Assembly (NCBI GenBank): GCA_016788785.1
Contig: JAEUSM010000006.1
Location: 581,254 to 645,253, forward strand
DNA length: 64,000 nt
DNA from: Candidatus Kapaibacterium sp.
GTDB lineage: Bacteria > Bacteroidota > Ignavibacteria > Kapaibacteriales > JAEUSM01
Reading direction: 5' to 3'
Made by a program: the position numbers and the translations under genes. This document shows positions 1-8,100 of this stretch, in pieces (position 1 is the first letter of the stretch; each line of letters opens with the position of its first letter). The notes beneath the pieces are model-generated. The model made no database searches. It was not told the origin of the DNA and was given only the letters and a program-made list of their open reading frames with translations.

Positions 1-1
1 A

Positions 2-1504
2 AATATATATTCTTTTACAAAAGAATATTCAGTCGCATTAGAGTACTACAATCAAGCCTATGAACTTGCTCGATCTATAGGGGATTCTCTTACAGAATTA
101 ACCATACTCACGAATATTGGCTCAACGTACCGAGATATAAATGACATTGATAAATCATTTTCGTATGCGTACCAGAATTTGGATTTATGTAAACGGAAAG
201 AGAATAAACGATTAGAGAGCTATGCACTACAATTGATTGGCTCATTATACTTGCTTCAAAAGGAATTTGACCATGCAAGGGAGTTTTTTACTCGCTCCTA
301 TCTTCTTCGTAAGGAATTGGGATATAAACGCGGTGAAATCCTTTCATTGCTCGAACTAGCAACAACCCTCCGTTTGATGGGAGAACATCAAGAAGCTATC
401 AAATTACTATTTCAATCTTTGCAACTTGCAGAATCTATTGAAACAAAACGCATAAAAGCTGATGTTCATATCGAATTGATGTATTGCTTTCAAGAGTTGA
501 ATTTGTGGAAAGATGCTCATCATCATTTACTGCAACACACTATTTTATCGGAAGAAGTGTATAATGAACGAGTTGCTTCCACAATCGCAAAAGAACGTAT
601 CGTTCACGAAGTAGAAAGCAACAAAAAAGAAACTGCACTACTTAAACAAAAAAACGAAGAATTAGAACAAGCTTACAGACAGTTAAATGCCAATAATCTT
701 CTTTTAGAACAGCAACAAAAGGAAATTGAAGGGCAATTACAGTTTTCAAAAAAGCAAAATGAACGTTTGGAATTACTTTCGAAAGAAAAAGATGAAATAT
801 TGGCAATTGCAGCACATGATTTGAAAAATCCTCTTGCTATTATTTCACTCTCATCGTCAAAGGTTGGAAAGTTTTTTGATAAAATGACGAATGAGCAGAT
901 TCTAAATGAGATGAAAACCATTCAAACTACTTCAAAAAGAATGAGTGAGATTCTCAAAAATCTTTTGGAATTGCATAGTTTAGAATCAGGTAAATATTTC
1001 CGTAGAATAGAAATGGTAAAATTGAATGATTTGCTTTTGGAAATAATTCAAGAGAATATTTCATACGCTAAATCTAAAGAAATTTCCCTTATTTTAGAAC
1101 CCTCTAACGTTCTACAGGAATTTACAGTTTCGATTGACAAATTTGCATTCAAATCCATTATAGAAAATCTACTTTCTAATGCTATAAAGTTCTCTCCAAA
1201 AAGTTCATTGGTTTTACTTCGTTGTAAAATAGAACCTAATAATTTCTTTATGAAATTTTCTCAAACATTTTTTGTTCTTGAAATTCAAGATCAAGGTCCT
1301 GGATTTAAAAAAGAAGAACTTTCTAACCTTTTCACAAAATTTGCAAAACATTCTGCAAAACCTACTGATGGAGAACATTCAACTGGTTTGGGTTTGGCTA
1401 TTGTGAAAAAATATATTGAAAAAATGGGTGCATCCATTATGTGTAGATCAGTCGAAGGAAGAGGAACAACGTTTTCTTTACGTTTCCCACAAACAGCTTT
1501 GTAA
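2..1504 (+). CDS. TPR-containing sensor histidine kinase (5' end outside window)
   Basis: The frame is open from base 2, so the true start lies outside the window. The visible part begins with tetratricopeptide repeats (for example YYNQAYELARSIGDS), followed by a long charged coiled coil (LKQKNEELEQAYRQ). A HisKA dimerisation domain follows, with the H-box AIAAHDLKNPLAI carrying the phospho-accepting His. The C-terminal HATPase domain shows the N box (ENLLSNAIKFSP), G1 (DQGPGFKKEEL) and G2 (STGLGLAIVKKY). No transmembrane segment is visible in the 500 residues present, so it may be a cytosolic sensor with TPR input, but the missing N-terminus could change that. No response regulator gene follows. 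The next gene is the HisC-like gene on the same strand, about 80 bases downstream. The family is clear; the signal and partner are unknown. Confidence 0.9.
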   Translation, partial: NIYSFTKEYSVALEYYNQAYELARSIGDSLTELTILTNIGSTYRDINDIDKSFSYAYQNLDLCKRKENKRLESYALQLIGSLYLLQKEFDHAREFFTRSYLLRKELGYKRGEILSLLELATTLRLMGEHQEAIKLLFQSLQLAESIETKRIKADVHIELMYCFQELNLWKDAHHHLLQHTILSEEVYNERVASTIAKERIVHEVESNKKETALLKQKNEELEQAYRQLNANNLLLEQQQKEIEGQLQFSKKQNERLELLSKEKDEILAIAAHDLKNPLAIISLSSSKVGKFFDKMTNEQILNEMKTIQTTSKRMSEILKNLLELHSLESGKYFRRIEMVKLNDLLLEIIQENISYAKSKEISLILEPSNVLQEFTVSIDKFAFKSIIENLLSNAIKFSPKSSLVLLRCKIEPNNFFMKFSQTFFVLEIQDQGPGFKKEELSNLFTKFAKHSAKPTDGEHSTGLGLAIVKKYIEKMGASIMCRSVEGRGTTFSLRFPQTAL

Positions 1505-1582
1505 TTATGCAAGGAACAAAAACAACATTTCACGTTGTTATTCGACCTATTTTCTTTTGATTTACTCTTCTTTTTCTATTCA

Positions 1583-2626
1583 ATGACCTATACTACCATG
1601 CCTTTTGTTCGAGATGAAATAAAAGATATTCGTTACGAAACTACCTATACAATTTCGGCTGAAAACCAAGACATCATTCATTTGGACAAGAATGAAAATC
1701 CTTTTGACGAAGTATTTACGTACAATAGATTTCCTGAAAAATTTCAACAAAAATTCCGTTCTACATTTTGCACATACTATAATGTATTACCACATCAAAT
1801 GGTAGTAAATAGAAGTGTGTCTGAACATTTGTTACGAATATTTTTGATGACATGTCAATCTGGCATCGATAGCATTGCCTTTGCAGGAACAATGCCTCAA
1901 GAATATGTCAGTATTGCGAAACTAGCAAATATTAGCTATACTTTAGATTTGCGTTTAGACCTAATTTCAAGTTCTAATACATTTAATGATTCTAAGGTCA
2001 TTGTTATTAGTTCTCCAAACCATTTCACTGGTCAAACACTTAGAACTGATGAAATACTTGCGATTTGCAAAAACAATGAAAATTCATGGATTGTTGTAGA
2101 TGAGTCGTTATTTGAATATACCGACGCAATTTCAGCAATTTCGCTTTTAGATGAAGTGAATAATCTCATTGTGTTACGTAGTTTTTCTCATTTTTGGGGA
2201 ATGGCTGGTGTAGGAATTTCCATAGCAATTGCAAAGGAAGAATTTGCTACGTTGTTACAAAATGTAACTCCAACGTATGTTGTTGATACTCAATCTTTGT
2301 CGTATATACAACACATTGCCGAAACGTTTAGAAAATCACGCACTGTTTTTCATACAAAAACTGCTGTGATTACTGAACGTGAACGCTTGGAGACATTCTT
2401 CCAATCTTCACCCATTGTAAAAAAAGTATTTCCATCTCAAGCAAATTTTCTTTTGGTATCATTTAGAAAAAATTCCTCAGAAATATATGAAGTACTTTTA
2501 GAAAAAAACATTTTGGTTCATTATTGTCACGAACCAGAATTTGTCAAAGAAAACTGTTTGAGAATATCTGTTGGTACTCCAGTGGACAATACTGTTTTGA
2601 TTGACGTTTTACAATCATTAACGTAA
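1583..2626 (+). CDS. HisC-like fold-type I aminotransferase homologue lacking the PLP lysine
   Basis: The protein aligns end to end with histidinol-phosphate aminotransferase: an N-terminal LDKNENP segment, SPNHFTGQ (usually SPNNPTGQ), VVDESLFEY (usually DEAYIEF), and a C-terminal CLRISVGT that matches the substrate-binding Arg motif. The Schiff-base lysine motif (SK-FGLAGLR in the family) reads SFSHFWGMAGVG, so Lys is His (codon CAT at 2189-2191), and the following Arg is also gone. The usual PLP-contacting Tyr in DEAY is Leu. The Asp that pairs with the pyridine nitrogen is kept. Starts at 1583 or 1598 are both plausible; 1598 (MPFVRDEIKDI) matches the family N-terminus best. The gene is followed after 4 bases by a HisB phosphatase and then a HisH-like gene. 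Homology is clear, but transaminase activity is very unlikely by known chemistry. Confidence 0.8.
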   Translation: MTYTTMPFVRDEIKDIRYETTYTISAENQDIIHLDKNENPFDEVFTYNRFPEKFQQKFRSTFCTYYNVLPHQMVVNRSVSEHLLRIFLMTCQSGIDSIAFAGTMPQEYVSIAKLANISYTLDLRLDLISSSNTFNDSKVIVISSPNHFTGQTLRTDEILAICKNNENSWIVVDESLFEYTDAISAISLLDEVNNLIVLRSFSHFWGMAGVGISIAIAKEEFATLLQNVTPTYVVDTQSLSYIQHIAETFRKSRTVFHTKTAVITERERLETFFQSSPIVKKVFPSQANFLLVSFRKNSSEIYEVLLEKNILVHYCHEPEFVKENCLRISVGTPVDNTVLIDVLQSLT

Positions 2627-2630
2627 TCAA

Positions 2631-3206
2631 ATGAAAGCAAAACCGATTCTTTTTTTGGATAGAGATGGAACCATTTTAGTTGAAAATGATCATGATTGTA
2701 AAATCAAAACCTTGGATCGTTTTCACTTTATGCCTAATGTCATAGATGCATTATTATCAATTAACAAATTGGAAAGATATTATTTTGTTATGGTAACAAA
2801 TCAAGATGGGTTGGGAAGGGACTATTATCCAATTGAGTATTTTCAACCATTTCAAGATTTGATGCTCTCCATACTTTCCTCACAAGGGATAGAATTTTAT
2901 GGAATTCATGTTGATAGTACTGAGAAAATAGAGAATAGTCCTACCAGAAAACCAAATACTGGAATGCTGACGGAATATCTCAATAATCCCCAAAAATTTG
3001 ATATTAAAAACTCTATCGTTATTGGTGATAGGCGAACTGATATCAAATTAGCAAAAAACCTTGGTTGTTCTTCAATCTTAATCGAAAACGAACTTCATAA
3101 AGGGTATAATGCTACTATTACAGAAGATGAAGGAAAAACAATAGTATTTCGAAATGAATCTTGGAAATCAATACAAGAATTTGTTCTGAATCGTCAAATA
3201 AACTAA
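2631..3206 (+). CDS. hisB: Histidinol-phosphatase, HisB N-terminal type (HAD superfamily)
   Basis: This 191-residue protein resembles the phosphatase half of bifunctional HisB, which removes phosphate from L-histidinol phosphate. All HAD catalytic motifs are present: FLDRDGT (nucleophile and acid/base Asp), VTNQDG (motif II), RKP (motif III Lys) and IGDRRTDIKLA (metal-binding motif IV). The Cys/His zinc loop seen in E. coli HisB before the RKP Lys is missing; the segment reads HVDSTEKIENSPTRKP. There is no dehydratase domain. It sits 4 bases after the HisC-like gene and 16 before the HisH-like gene, the same C-B-H order as in his operons. Of the three it is the only one with an apparently complete active site. 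A related D,D-heptose or other small-molecule HAD phosphatase role cannot be excluded. Confidence 0.8.
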   Translation: MKAKPILFLDRDGTILVENDHDCKIKTLDRFHFMPNVIDALLSINKLERYYFVMVTNQDGLGRDYYPIEYFQPFQDLMLSILSSQGIEFYGIHVDSTEKIENSPTRKPNTGMLTEYLNNPQKFDIKNSIVIGDRRTDIKLAKNLGCSSILIENELHKGYNATITEDEGKTIVFRNESWKSIQEFVLNRQIN

Positions 3207-3222
3207 TACAATCCCCCATACA

Positions 3223-3828
3223 ATGAAAAATATTATCCTTTTTGATGTCTCTCCCAGTAGTTCTTTGCAATTGCAAGAAACTATGGCATCTTTGGGTAAT
3301 CCTTTACGAATAGAACACAATATCCGCGAATTTTTTTTGGCAGATGGAGTTATCATTTATGGTATTGGTAGCTTCAAATCATGTATTGAGCAATTACAAT
3401 TCATTGGCATTGATGGTCTAATTACGCAGTTTGAAATGCCAATTTTGGGGATTTCAATTGGTATGCAACTCTTTGGAACCTACTGCACTGAAGATGAAAA
3501 TGCGACTGTTTCTACTGAAGGGTTTTCATTTCTTCCAATCAGATCATCTATTTTTCTCCAACCAAAATCGTTTGAGCATAAAGGTTTTAGTTCTATCACT
3601 TCAATTCGTGGGATGTTACTTTCTGGTATAGATGAAGGTTCTGAAATGTATTTTCATCATCGAACTAAAATGTTGCCTTCCAAAAATTATGCGACTTCAT
3701 TATGTGGTACTGGAGAATTATTTTCTTCTTCTATTGAAAAGGACAATTTATTTGGTTGTGAATTTTTACCAGAGCAAAGTGGAGAATTGGGGAAAATAGT
3801 CTTACAAAATTACATCAACATACTATAA
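3223..3828 (+). CDS. HisH-like class I glutamine amidotransferase homologue without catalytic Cys and His
   Basis: The 201-residue length and layout match HisH, the glutaminase subunit of imidazole-glycerol-phosphate synthase. The nucleophile motif PVLGICLGMQL reads PILGISIGMQL, so Cys is Ser78 (codon TCA, 3454-3456). The second motif GVQFHPERSG reads GCEFLPEQSG, so His is Leu182 (TTA, 3766-3768), while the triad Glu is kept. The oxyanion-loop PGVG is YGIG, and YFVHSY is YFHHRT. The protein should therefore not hydrolyse glutamine, although it could still bind a partner such as HisF. It is the last gene of the hisC-hisB-hisH-like run, and its stop overlaps the convergent downstream gene by 6 bases. 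A different amidotransferase branch (TrpG/PabA) is possible but fits less well given the context. Confidence 0.75.
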   Translation: MKNIILFDVSPSSSLQLQETMASLGNPLRIEHNIREFFLADGVIIYGIGSFKSCIEQLQFIGIDGLITQFEMPILGISIGMQLFGTYCTEDENATVSTEGFSFLPIRSSIFLQPKSFEHKGFSSITSIRGMLLSGIDEGSEMYFHHRTKMLPSKNYATSLCGTGELFSSSIEKDNLFGCEFLPEQSGELGKIVLQNYINIL

Positions 3829-4422
3829 CAGTCTGTACATTTTGCCTTTCACAGTTGCGAATTTCAACGTCATTTGCACTTTGTCATTTTTCAAGTACAC
3901 CATTCCTACATTCTCTGCAAATTTACTAACTTCCTTTTTGTTGCGAAATTCCCACATCGAATGAGTACCTGACTCAAAATCAACGAATGTAAATGAGGCT
4001 CTAAACGAACGCAAATGCTCTAATTGATCTTCACTTAGTGAAAGAGAAAATTTTTTTGCTATTTTTTCGGTAAATTTGACAGAGCCGTCAGAGGGATGTT
4101 GAATTTGAAACATTGGAACTGTTTTGTTCACTGCTGTAATGACAAAACCATAATCCACTGTCTGTAAATATTCTTGAGTATACGTCAAAGAATCATTTTG
4201 AAGCCACTCTTGTTTAGTTTTTGCAAAGGGTTGACCTTGAATAGTATCCAAAGAAATTATTGTGAATTTTAACGTTGATTTTTGGACACTATCCCCAAGA
4301 AAATATTCCCAACTATCTCCTACATTTAGCGGATAATAGCGGTTGTTATTCGTTTCATTGGTTGAAAATGATTTTGTAGTTCCGAATAATAGTGCTAAAA
4401 TTATGAAAAGAGATTTATGCAT
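3823..4422 (-). CDS. Secreted protein of unknown function
   Basis: This protein of 199 residues has an N-terminal signal peptide (MHKSLFIILALLFGTTKSFS) and then a YYPLNVGDSWEY motif of a kind I associate with secreted proteins of this lineage. There are no Cys residues, no lipobox and no T9SS sorting domain, so it is probably periplasmic. The rest is predicted beta-rich with Lys/Phe-rich segments. It is the last gene of the minus-strand run below the TPR protein. Its 3' end overlaps that of the HisH-like gene by 6 bases (TAG against TAA, convergent). I cannot assign a function. Confidence 0.75.
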   Translation of the reverse strand: MHKSLFIILALLFGTTKSFSTNETNNNRYYPLNVGDSWEYFLGDSVQKSTLKFTIISLDTIQGQPFAKTKQEWLQNDSLTYTQEYLQTVDYGFVITAVNKTVPMFQIQHPSDGSVKFTEKIAKKFSLSLSEDQLEHLRSFRASFTFVDFESGTHSMWEFRNKKEVSKFAENVGMVYLKNDKVQMTLKFATVKGKMYRLL

Positions 4423-4503
4423 TAAATTGTTATTTGAGAAAAGAGAATGCTTAAAAAAATTAGTTCCCCAAAAAAGTAAAACATTTTTACGAATTCAACA
4501 TTA

Positions 4504-5964
4504 TCATTGAAGCAACAACACTAATTCTTCGTCAAGTTTACGAAGTTCGATGATAAACTGTGTTGCATCTATCCCAAACAATAACTCTTTGAATTCATTC
4601 GAAAAGAGTGTTTCTTTGCTTTTATCTAATTGGAAACTACAGAATAACGATTGTACTGCATCTTCATATTCTGATAGAATAGTGAGGACTTTCCCGAGCA
4701 AATAATACGCATCAACATTCGATGGGTCAATAGCAATTACATGGTGCAACGCCAATTTGGTTGAAACAAAATCATCCGTTTCATAACAAGCAATTGCATA
4801 ATCTAACCAACATTCAGAGTCATTTGCATTGTATCGTAAGGCGTTTTTATATGACTCTAACGATTTTGAAAGATTTTTGAGGTTATAATGAACAGATGCT
4901 TTTGCATACCAATACTCAGAACATTTTGGGAATAGCAAAATGGAAATTTCATAATCAGAAAGTGCCTTTTCAAATTGTTCCAATGCGTCGTAACAAGTTG
5001 CTCTTCCGAAATACGATTCGTGATGTTTGGGATTTTGTTCAATTGCCTTAGAATACCAATCAATTGCTTCTAAAAAATCACCTCGAGTTTCTAACGTAGA
5101 TGCCAAATTGTGATACAATGAAAAGTCCGTAGCGTCTAAAGTAATTGCTTGTTTATAGTATTCAACTGCTTTACACAATCTTCCTAATTGTGAATAGGAA
5201 TTCCCCAAATTTACATATGCAGAGGTCAATGATGGATCTAAGGAAAGTGAATTTTCAAACGCTTCAATGGAACGATAATATTGTTGCTTATGCAAATAGA
5301 CAACACCTATATTATACCATACATTGTAATCAAATGGATCTAAATCTAAACAAAATTGATAGGAGAACAATGCTTTTTTGAATTCGCGAATACTATCATA
5401 ACAATATCCCAATTCATAATGAGCATCTCTGCGATAAGAAACAGAAGTTGTTAATTTTTCTAATATGGATATTGCTTCTGTGAACCGCTTATTGCGAGTA
5501 AAAATCAATGCCATTGTCATCAAAGCATCTTCATTCGTTGGATATCTATCCAAAACTTCAACTAAGGTATCGATTGCTATTGTTATGTTTCCACATTTAT
5601 CGTGAATTACTGCTTTATTTATCGAGACATCAATATCATTTGGACTTAACGACAATGCTTTTTCTATTGATAACAAAGCGTCTCTGTGGTTACCCAAACT
5701 CGATTGTACAAGTGAAAGTTTATGCCATGCATCAACATTAAACGGTGCTATTCCTACCCAATACTTTGCAATTTTTAAAGCATCTGTAAAGCTCTGTTGG
5801 ACAAAACAATCAGCCACAAAACGTTCCAATTGTTCTGAACTTGGTACTGTCGATACATTTTGATTCGCCAAATCACTTAGAAAATTACGCATTTGTTCAC
5901 GAAATTTCTCAGAATTTGTCAGATCATCGGTAGGTAAATCGTCATCAAAGTCAAAATGGTTCAT
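4504..5964 (-). CDS. Tetratricopeptide repeat protein
   Basis: An almost all-TPR protein of about 486 residues, with roughly a dozen 34-residue repeats carrying the W/L/G-Y-A-F-A-P pattern (for example NVWYNIGVVYLHKQQYYRSIEAF, one of the central repeats). The N-terminus is acidic (MNHFDFDDDLPTDDL). I chose the ATG at 5964 over an in-frame ATG at 6000 because the repeat protein's acidic N-terminus begins there and the longer form adds only an unrelated 12-residue leader. There is no signal peptide or membrane segment, so it is cytoplasmic and probably a protein-interaction scaffold. It follows recX on the same strand by about 55 bases. The partner is unknown. Confidence 0.88.
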   Translation of the reverse strand: MNHFDFDDDLPTDDLTNSEKFREQMRNFLSDLANQNVSTVPSSEQLERFVADCFVQQSFTDALKIAKYWVGIAPFNVDAWHKLSLVQSSLGNHRDALLSIEKALSLSPNDIDVSINKAVIHDKCGNITIAIDTLVEVLDRYPTNEDALMTMALIFTRNKRFTEAISILEKLTTSVSYRRDAHYELGYCYDSIREFKKALFSYQFCLDLDPFDYNVWYNIGVVYLHKQQYYRSIEAFENSLSLDPSLTSAYVNLGNSYSQLGRLCKAVEYYKQAITLDATDFSLYHNLASTLETRGDFLEAIDWYSKAIEQNPKHHESYFGRATCYDALEQFEKALSDYEISILLFPKCSEYWYAKASVHYNLKNLSKSLESYKNALRYNANDSECWLDYAIACYETDDFVSTKLALHHVIAIDPSNVDAYYLLGKVLTILSEYEDAVQSLFCSFQLDKSKETLFSNEFKELLFGIDATQFIIELRKLDEELVLLLQ

Positions 5965-6018
5965 ACAGTTATAGTTTGTGAGAAATTGCAACGTATGCAA
6001 ATAATAATGGTCATGCTA

Positions 6019-6687
6019 TCAAGAAATTTTTGCTAATAAAGTTACTCGAATGTCTTTCACAACAGAATAGGAAAACCCCTTACGAAGCAAATATTGTAGT
6101 TCTTTTTCTATTAATTCTTTTGTATATTCACTCTTTTTACGAAAACGTTTTTCTACTACCTTTAGTGCCAATTCCGTAATATTTTCTTTAGGGTAATACT
6201 GTTCTATGACCGAAGAAATTATTGTACTTGGAATACCCTTTGTTTGTAAGGTATATTGCAGTACTTTTTTGCTCATTGGTTTTTTTTCCAGTGAAGCTTT
6301 CACAAAATTTATTGCATATTCTTCATCGTTAAGATATCCAAAAGAATACAGAAAGGCTATTGCTTCTTGAATGCTATCATGTTCAAATCCCTTTTTGTTC
6401 AAAGCATCTCTGACTTGCTTTTCCGTACGTGGTTTGTAGGTTGCAAATTGCAATGCAATAGAACGAATCACCATAGATTCGACAGTTTTTCGAAAAGAAT
6501 TGATTACTTCTTCCGTGAAAATTGTTTGTTTGGTTATTTGATGTTGTAAGACTGCATCATAGGGATACAAACCAAAATATTCACCGTCTGTACTGATAAA
6601 ATACACATACCCTTTTTTTTTTTTGGAAGCGTGAATTTCTGTAATTTCAATTCCAATTTCTGGGTATATGATAGGCTTCATTGCCAT
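6019..6687 (-). CDS. recX: Regulatory protein RecX
   Basis: RecX binds RecA filaments and modulates recombinase activity. The 222 residues contain the repeated three-helix RecX modules: TEKQVRDALNKKGFEHDSIQEAI with GYLNDEEYAINFV, then PMSKKVLQYTLQTKGI, and a third with ELIEKELQYLLRKGFSYSVV. An N-terminal extension of about 60 residues precedes them. A run of 12 A on the coding strand (plus-strand 6613-6624) encodes four consecutive Lys near residue 24 and is a possible slippage site. The gene starts 3 bases after the stop of the RluA-type synthase, so the two are probably co-transcribed. recA itself is not in the window. An alternative start lies two codons downstream. Confidence 0.88.
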   Translation of the reverse strand: MAMKPIIYPEIGIEITEIHASKKKKGYVYFISTDGEYFGLYPYDAVLQHQITKQTIFTEEVINSFRKTVESMVIRSIALQFATYKPRTEKQVRDALNKKGFEHDSIQEAIAFLYSFGYLNDEEYAINFVKASLEKKPMSKKVLQYTLQTKGIPSTIISSVIEQYYPKENITELALKVVEKRFRKKSEYTKELIEKELQYLLRKGFSYSVVKDIRVTLLAKIS

Positions 6688-6690
6688 AAA

Positions 6691-7521
6691 CTACAGTTGA
6701 AACTCTTCAAAATCAAAATCCATTGTTGGTAATGGAGTGTATTGAGAATATTTCCGCAAAACTTGCAACGTTGCTCGCATATCTTTGGGCATTTCACACG
6801 TAAACGTTACCTGCTCATTGGTTTTTGGATGGGTAAAGCTCAATGACCAAGCGTGAAGTGGTGTTCTTGTAAGAATTGGAATTTCGTCAGTATTTTTTTG
6901 GACTCTATAGTTCTTTTTAACAGAAGATACATAGAATGCTGTAACATCGTTATAATCTTTGTCAACCAAAAGAGGATGACCAATTGAAGACAAATGCACA
7001 CGAATTTGATGTTGACGTCCTGTTTTCAATCGACATTCCACAAAGGATGCAGTACGGAATTTCTCCAAACATCGTACAATTGTCAATGCCTCTTTTCCAC
7101 GTGCAGTAGGCATCATCAGTCCCAATTTTTTTGGGTTTTGAGCCATGGGAATATCAATATCTATAACATCATGATTGAATATCCCACCAACAATTCCATA
7201 GTATAACTTATCTACTGTATGGTCTTCAAATTGTTGATTTAAATTTCTATGAGATTCAGCATCTTTTGCAAACACCATCACGCCACTGGTTTCTTTGTCT
7301 AACCGATGGATGACAAAAATTTCACCATATTTGTCCACTAACATTGTTCGTAAATTTGGCAAATGCGGTGAGAATCTATCTGGTAAGGTTAACAGATTTG
7401 CAGGTTTATTGACAACAACAATTGCATCATCTTCAAAAATTATGTCAAAAGATTTGACCGATGGAGGTGTAACTGGTGTGGCTTTTGGTGTAGGTGTAGG
7501 TGTTTTTTTTCTTCGTAGCAT
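6691..7521 (-). CDS. RluA-family RNA pseudouridine synthase
   Basis: This enzyme isomerises uridine to pseudouridine in rRNA or tRNA. The catalytic motif HRLDKETSGVMVFAKD holds the essential Asp, and the second conserved block, CRLKTGRQHQIRVHLSSIGHPL, is intact apart from an unusual Phe-Val lead-in. The S4 RNA-binding domain that RluC/RluD carry at the N-terminus is absent. Instead there is a Pro/Thr-rich leader (KKTPTPTPKATPVTPP) encoded by short tandem ACACCT-like units and an A8 tract. The start codon lies directly against the stop of the 2TM protein gene. The exact target position cannot be told from sequence. Confidence 0.9.
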   Translation of the reverse strand: MLRRKKTPTPTPKATPVTPPSVKSFDIIFEDDAIVVVNKPANLLTLPDRFSPHLPNLRTMLVDKYGEIFVIHRLDKETSGVMVFAKDAESHRNLNQQFEDHTVDKLYYGIVGGIFNHDVIDIDIPMAQNPKKLGLMMPTARGKEALTIVRCLEKFRTASFVECRLKTGRQHQIRVHLSSIGHPLLVDKDYNDVTAFYVSSVKKNYRVQKNTDEIPILTRTPLHAWSLSFTHPKTNEQVTFTCEMPKDMRATLQVLRKYSQYTPLPTMDFDFEEFQL

Positions 7522-8100
7522 TTAGATGTCAATTATATTATTTCCTATGCGAATTTGATAGCCTTTTCCGATTTTATTCACAGAAAAAACAGAATCTTTT
7601 CCTTCTTTTCGCAATTGTCGTCTTCGTAATTCTTCTTCTCGTTTTACACGATCTTTTTTCCATTTTTCTACTAACTTTCTTGCACCATTTTCAATGTCTT
7701 TCTTTTTAGGAAAGAATGCTTCCATATACTTGAACGCTAAGGGAAATCCCATTCCAAACATCACATAATATGACCAATCCCAACCAGTGAATCCATTGAT
7801 AATTGCTACATCAAGAATGAACAACAAAGCATTGACTATACCGTAAGTTCGAGCAAATCCACGAAAACTATCCTTCTTTTCTTCTAAATATTGTTCTTTT
7901 GCTTCATCATATTCAGAAACGGCAGCATACTCTTCTAATGCCAATTCAATTTGTTCGATAGAAATCCCCAATTCAGCAGCAGTCATGACAATTTCTTCAT
8001 AGGTATATTGACCACCTTCTTTCAATGGCAATTTATTCATAGCCAAACGCAAAATATCTTGCATTTGTTCATGCGAAAATTTCATCGAATGATCTGACAT
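7522..8100 (-). CDS. 2TM domain membrane protein
   Basis: The N-terminal half (about residues 1-70) is helical and acidic and resembles the short SHOCT-like or chaperone-type modules that often precede a 2TM domain. Two closely spaced hydrophobic helices follow (YGIVNALLFILDVAIINGF and SYYVMFGMGFPLAFKYM), with a small loop carrying the W residues typical of the 2TM family. The C-terminus is strongly basic (KKDRVKREEELRRRQLRKEG) and ends in a small beta-like tail. I chose the ATG at 8100 over one 7 codons upstream. It is the first gene of the minus-strand run with the RluA-type synthase, RecX and the TPR protein. The function of this domain family is not established. Confidence 0.7.
   Translation of the reverse strand: MSDHSMKFSHEQMQDILRLAMNKLPLKEGGQYTYEEIVMTAAELGISIEQIELALEEYAAVSEYDEAKEQYLEEKKDSFRGFARTYGIVNALLFILDVAIINGFTGWDWSYYVMFGMGFPLAFKYMEAFFPKKKDIENGARKLVEKWKKDRVKREEELRRRQLRKEGKDSVFSVNKIGKGYQIRIGNNIIDI

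Noticed and set aside
1535..1582. A longer HisC-like start from a TTG
   Set aside because: The added residues are hydrophobic and unlike the family; ATG codons at 1583 and 1598 fit better.
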